Source of the DNA: Aurelia coerulea
Taxonomy: Eukaryota > Cnidaria > Scyphozoa > Semaeostomeae > Ulmaridae
Assembly (NCBI GenBank): GCA_039566865.1
Contig: CM076959.1
Location: forward strand, 17,654,501 to 17,718,500
Length of the DNA: 64,000 nt
Direction: 5' to 3'
Shown here: positions 59,594 to 64,000 of the stretch, piece after piece
How the letters are laid out: every line of letters starts with the position of its first letter
Position numbering within the stretch: the stretch's first letter is position 1
Translations under genes and position numbers: made by a program
Notes under the pieces: generated by a model
Seen by the model: the letters and a program-made list of their open reading frames with translations, nothing else
What the model was told of the DNA's origin: nothing
Databases searched by the model: none

Positions 59594-60637
59594 TCGATTG
59601 TGAGAAACAGCAACTGGCATGGAACGTACTCTGGTAATCACTTATTGGCAGCATCTTGTGAAAGAATTGCTCAGTCTAAAAATCTTTTATTTTCGTTGAT
59701 GTTTATAAATCCAGTCGTTGTCTGCAGCTCCTCCAACCAAACTTTGTCTTCAACTTGCATGCGCACTTTCTGGATGGCTTGTCTTTCGATTTTTTAAGAT
59801 AAAGTTTATATGTTCAATGAGGAACGTCTGTCCATCAGCTAGTAGGCGTCCTTGCCCGAGGCACCAAACAAATTGCACTGTGTTTTGGCTGTGCTTTTTC
59901 TTGTAGGCCGAGTTCACCAGACAAGAGTTGAGTTCACCCACAAACAACACTCATTAAAGAGCTATGAATATGATACCGAGAACAAATCACGCAGGCCGTT
60001 AGTTGCAAACTCTGCTTCAGTAGCTCCAAAAACAATCCTCTCTAGGTTCGTATAAGTATTCTTCTGCCTTCAAATGAATAAAATAGATCGACAATAATTT
60101 TCATCCGCCTCCAGCCAGTTGTGCAGTTATATTGCCGCGGGAAATTAGGCCACGTACTTGGTTGTTGTTGCTATATTGTGCTACGCAGTGGATTCCTGTT
60201 CGTAGAGTATGTTCTTTCGTCTTGTAAAAGTTGCGAGGAAAGATATCGTGGCAAAGGGGAAAGTGAGATACGGCTAAATGACTCTAGAATTGGTTAAAGA
60301 TTTTTCTTCAAAAATTCTCTGTCATCTCTCTTCTTTTACAGTAAGTTTTGCTCACTAGTTTTGCTGTTTGGTCCTTTCACTTTATGAGCTTCTGTGGCGG
60401 AGATTGCCTCGATTTGGTGGTAAGGCTTAACATTTTCATTTTCATTTCATCATTCATCACGACGAGAAAGATTAATGGCGGACAAGAAAAACATAGCTGC
60501 GAAGGCAAAATCCTCTTTCAAATAGTTGAGACAAGTCCGCTCATGTCAAAGGCAACATTGTCTTTCAACAAACATTCGATAAAGCAGTATATCAACTGAA
60601 AGCTAAAAGTGGACTTTACCCAGAAAATCAAAGCTTC

Positions 60638-61597
60638 ATGGCAAATGCAAGCAGGAAAATCCAAGAGGGCCTAGGCCATATAAAGGAGGCAGAAAAGCAT
60701 CTCAAAACGAGCTTTTTCAAATGGTCTGCTGACTACGACAGTGCTGCTGATCAATATCAAAAAGCTGCTACATGTTTTAAGGTTGCAAGATCATACGACA
60801 GAGCAAAAGAGGCATTTATGAAGACTGCAGAATGCCATGAAAAGAATAACCAATTATTTCATGCAGCTAAAGCACTGGTGGAGGCCGCCAACATCAGCTC
60901 TGATGCTAAAAATTATGATGAAACGTTGAATTTGATGGACAGAGCCTGTTGCCTATACAGAGAGCATGGAACACCTGACACAGCTTGCATCAGTCTTGTG
61001 CACACCGCAAAAACAATAGAAGTAGCAGTGCCATTGAAGGCAATGGCGTTGTACCAGAAAGCAGCAGATATTGCGGGTAATGACGAAAAGCTTAGGGAAG
61101 CAGCAGGCCATCTGAATAATGCTGCAAGATTGTTGATAAAATCAAAGAAATACATTGAAGCAGCAAGTGTCATAAAACAGCAAATTGAGATTTATTCCAA
61201 AGTTGAAAACTATCCCACTTTGTATAACCTCATCTTGGGACTTGTGCTTGTTTACTTGACAGAAGGAGATCTTGTTGCTGCTGAAAATAGCTACCAAAAT
61301 GGATTTGAATTTCAAGGGTTTGGCATCTCCGATGCAGCTGAAGCAGCAGAGAAGATAATAGAGGCGTATTCAAATGGGGACAATGATCTACTGAAGTCGG
61401 TTACTTCAAAGGCAATTATAAGCTGCCAGGACATTGAATATGCAAGAATAGGCAAGATGCTGCAGGCTCCAAAAGGAGGAAGTGGTCTTGATGAGTATGC
61501 TGGCAATGTAGGAGTTGGTCAAGAAAATGAGAATATTGCTGAGGAAGTGAAGAAACTTGAAATAAATGATGATGAGTTGGAAGAGGGACTATGCTGA
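60638..61597 (+). CDS. NAPG: Gamma-SNAP, NSF attachment protein gamma, single-exon reading frame
   Basis: Cytosolic adaptor of NSF in SNARE recycling and membrane fusion. One uninterrupted frame of 319 aa, close to the 312 aa of human gamma-SNAP. Seen: an N-terminal helix set (IKEAEKHLKTSFFKWSADYD), TPR-like helical hairpins with A/Y periodicity (SAADQYQKAATCFKVARSYD, ALYQKAADIAGNDEKLREAA), AARLLIKSKKYIEAASVI, and the acidic C-terminus (KKLEINDDELEEGL). The start at 60638 (TTCATGG context) matches the family N-terminus. AATAAA occurs at 61661, about 65 bp after the stop. The vertebrate gene has many introns and the other non-ribosomal genes here do too, so the lack of introns is notable: it may be a retrocopy that stayed intact or an ancestral single-exon form. 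No long poly(A) remnant is visible. 55 bp of its 3' coding sequence recurs at 62522-62576. Confidence 0.95.
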   Translation: MANASRKIQEGLGHIKEAEKHLKTSFFKWSADYDSAADQYQKAATCFKVARSYDRAKEAFMKTAECHEKNNQLFHAAKALVEAANISSDAKNYDETLNLMDRACCLYREHGTPDTACISLVHTAKTIEVAVPLKAMALYQKAADIAGNDEKLREAAGHLNNAARLLIKSKKYIEAASVIKQQIEIYSKVENYPTLYNLILGLVLVYLTEGDLVAAENSYQNGFEFQGFGISDAAEAAEKIIEAYSNGDNDLLKSVTSKAIISCQDIEYARIGKMLQAPKGGSGLDEYAGNVGVGQENENIAEEVKKLEINDDELEEGLC

Positions 61598-61660
61598 GCA
61601 TGAAAACAAAATTGATTAAAAAACATGATGTTAAAAACTTTATTTTACAAATGCAATTCA

Positions 61661-61666
61661 AATAAA
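61661..61666 (+). terminator. AATAAA polyadenylation signal of gamma-SNAP
   Basis: A canonical AATAAA lies 64 bp after the TGA, followed by a T-rich stretch at about 61690-61710. It fits a short 3' UTR for the gene. Confidence 0.55.
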
Positions 61667-61717
61667 ATATCTTCACTCTATGTAAATTGTGCAATTTTTC
61701 ATCGTTTTTATCATGTA

Positions 61718-61913
61718 TACAGTACAGGCCTTGCACACGTTAACATGAAAAGAATTCTCAAAAAGTCTTCACATTCTGACAAGAATTCTTTTGACATTTG
61801 AAAGATTGTAAAATCATCAAGTGAGAATTATTCAGAAACTAAGAAGTTCTTAAAAATTCTTGAGAATTTTTCAGCAGAAAACCCATGTTAATGTGCATAA
61901 GGCCTGTACTGTA
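61718..61913. mobile_element. 196-bp TIR element in the gamma-SNAP 3' flank
   Basis: TACAGTACAGGCCTTGCACA and GCATAAGGCCTGTACTGTA are inverted termini, with AGAATTCT-rich arms. Relatives in GOLT1 introns: 57096-57297 and 58375-58563. It starts about 55 bp after the AATAAA. Confidence 0.85.
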
Positions 61914-62502
61914 ACACGTCATTCTTTTTGGTACATCTTTGGAAAATTCTCTAAACAAGGATCCTTTTTTGGCAAATTTTCCTAGTTTACTTTGGTTGAA
62001 ATTGGCAAAAAATCAGTGAAAATTGGTTAGTTTTCTACCAAAATTCCTCATAAAAGTGGGTACGAAGGCAAATTTTGGCAATTAGACAATGGTAGCTTTC
62101 TGAAAACCAGGCAGCAGACCTCTATCCATCTCCAGGTTGTGCACGAACAGTAGCAGATAGACTACATTGCTAAAAATTCTATTTCCACCAAAGACAGGAT
62201 TTCATTTGGCCTATATTTCAAAGAACGAGTTTCGCACATGCAGAGTAAAGAAACAAAGCGTTTGATGAGTTATAACATCGCTATAATGAAATTAATTCAT
62301 CTAAAACTAACTGAGACAGTTACGCATAAATGTGATGAAAAGAATATCAAAAAATTAATATCTACATCAGATAAATTTGCATTTCATATACGAAAGCATG
62401 GTTTTCTTGAAGAAAAATTATTTTCATAAACGAAAATTAAAATTTGCAAGAGCTTATACACTGACAAATGGCATTCGATTTTTTCATTTTGGGTCCTTAG
62501 AA

Positions 62503-62610
62503 GCGACAAATGAATATGCAAATTGAATATGCAAGAATAGGCAAGATGCTGCAGGCTCCAAAAGGAGGAAGTGGTCAACTCAACTTCAACTTCATGCGAC
62601 AAATGAATAT
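62503..62610. repeat. 55-bp copy of gamma-SNAP coding sequence between 15-bp direct repeats
   Basis: 62522-62576 is identical to 61433-61487 of the gamma-SNAP frame. The insert (62518-62595) is bordered by GCGACAAATGAATAT at 62503-62517 and 62596-62610. Confidence 0.92.
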
Positions 62611-62636
62611 AATTTTGAAAATCAGAGGTTTTGTTA

Positions 62637-64000
62637 GCCTGCGTGCAGACTCAACTATCCTAAAGTGTAGACTTTAGGATAGTTGAGTGTTCACGAAGGC
62701 TAATGTTTTGTCCCTTCCTTCAAGTGCTGAAAATAGTTTGTCCTTCAATGTCAGTGCTAACCCCTTGGATACCTCATAATACGACAAGTTTCACTTTCGA
62801 CAAGTTTCACTTTGAAAATAACATCGTTGCAAACTCTCGTATTTTTTTATTTTAAAACATGACATCACTGCAAAGGTATGAGACAGGCTATGAATGACCC
62901 ATTAAAGGACTATTATTATTCGCCACTATCGCTAACCGCAAGTTCTATTTCGTCATCGGCTCCGTCGCTACGGAGGAGTACGAGAGAGAGCGCAGTAGTT
63001 CATGCAAACCAGTTGTGTGGTGCGTTCATGCGAAGTCAGTCACGAATTTTGCAGCTTTTTGGAAAGTCTTCGAGTCTTCCAGTTCAACGTGGAATCCGCA
63101 AGTTTTATGCTGCAACTTGGACTGGGCATCCCACAAGGCTCCTCCCTCGCGCTTTTCCCGTTTATTCGCAAGCGAACTTCAACGCGATGTGATTGTTTTA
63201 CAGATCAAATCAGTTCCTTTATGAATTGATTCACAATCGAACCTTGTGTCTTGCTTTTTTAATTTGGCGAATGAAAAGTTTTTCTCTTGTCTTTTTGTCG
63301 GTTTTTCGTTTTTGTTATGCATTTCTTCGATCATGGTCTCCTAATTTCAAACTTCAAAATTTCCCCTCGGCCTAAGAATTAATTAAAAAGTTTGCCCCAG
63401 GAAATATCTCGCTCACTTCCACATGTTTGCCCAGAAAACGCTAAACACACAGAAATTCGATAAAAGAATTCTTGGATTAAGCTTAAACAAGTAAATTTAC
63501 CACAGCATCCAACATCCTCATTCCATTGCAGAAGACAAACGGAGAGACAAACCGCAGCGAACTGTTTATTTTTGAGAAGGAAATCCCATGATGTCATTTT
63601 CCTTTTTTAGGATTACGTAAAGCTTTCTCTATTTTCACTGTCAAGTTTTTGTGGTTTGGAATTTTCTTCTCAAAGTTTTACTAGAAATTGGATTATGAAG
63701 AAATCGTTTCAGGGGAATCCCAGTTTTATTGCCATGGAGACGACTAGTCTCAACTGCAGAATGGTTTTTATGTTTGAAGAATGAAAACATTATGCAGGGG
63801 CTTTTGCTCCAACCGGAAGGAATACACCTACCTACCTAGGTACCAAGGAATCAGGAATGTTGTAACAATGGGCACTATTAATGCACACAATCGAAACAAT
63901 CAGCGAAGCATTTCAGATATTCATAGACAGTGTTAATATATACAATCAAAACAATTCAGAGATATTTGGGCCAACAATGAACTTTGGTGAAGTTGCCAAT
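62637..64000. other. Right-end spacer
   Basis: 62637-62700 holds a hairpin (CTCAACTATCCTAAAG / CTTTAGGATAGTTGAG) next to TTAGCCTGCGTGCAGAC, the terminus of the 3506-3913 element. 63870-63970 has two loose copies of a 62-bp unit (ACAATCGAAACAATCAG, ACAATCAAAACAATTCAG). No gene recognised; the overlapping frames at 62878-63230 look like chance. Confidence 0.4.

Noticed and set aside
62878..63375. Overlapping open frames near the right end
   Set aside because: Three frames are open in the same GC-richer stretch and none shows a domain or conserved motif.

Overview
The window is animal nuclear DNA. It is AT-rich, its genes are split by GT-AG introns, and every confidently assigned protein is a metazoan housekeeping protein. 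Many small inverted-repeat transposons, tRNA-derived SINE pieces and truncated LINE tails fill the introns and spacers. A secreted protein joining a PAN/Apple-like and an ILEI/FAM3-like domain, together with the repeat landscape, makes a cnidarian (probably an anthozoan) the most likely source. That taxonomic call is inference.

Layout, left to right. 1-6272 (+) holds the 3' part of a RECQ1-type helicase gene (6 exons). 9096-17063 (-) holds a four-exon gene for a predicted type I membrane protein of 326 aa that I do not recognise: signal peptide, two six-cysteine repeats, one membrane segment and two PPPY motifs. 21959-34593 (-) is a complete ten-exon choline/ethanolamine kinase (395 aa). 35340-37571 (+) is ribosomal protein L27a (148 aa) and 39437-42690 (-) is ribosomal protein S16 (143 aa). 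44845-50806 (-) is the secreted PAN plus ILEI/FAM3-like protein (267 aa). 54348-58294 (-) is the Golgi protein GOLT1 (first coding exon not found). 60638-61597 (+) is gamma-SNAP (319 aa) in one uninterrupted reading frame. All multi-exon models were built by hand from splice sites, and their phases join without a frame break.

The genes do not form a pathway or operon; this is an ordinary eukaryotic neighbourhood. GOLT1 and gamma-SNAP both serve Golgi/vesicle traffic, but that may be coincidence. RPL27A and the choline kinase are divergently arranged about 0.75 kb apart.

The rest is repeat-rich: at least fifteen inverted-repeat elements (TA, TTAA, 3-bp and about 7- to 9-bp target duplications), long fold-back repeats, SINE and LINE 3' ends, and several minisatellites. 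The most interesting points are the unrecognised PPPY membrane protein, an 80-bp tandem array that multiplies a 3' splice site of the choline kinase gene, a 244-bp almost perfect palindrome with a 7-bp target duplication, an intronic patchwork of exactly copied blocks, and a 55-bp piece of gamma-SNAP coding sequence reinserted about 1 kb downstream between 15-bp direct repeats.
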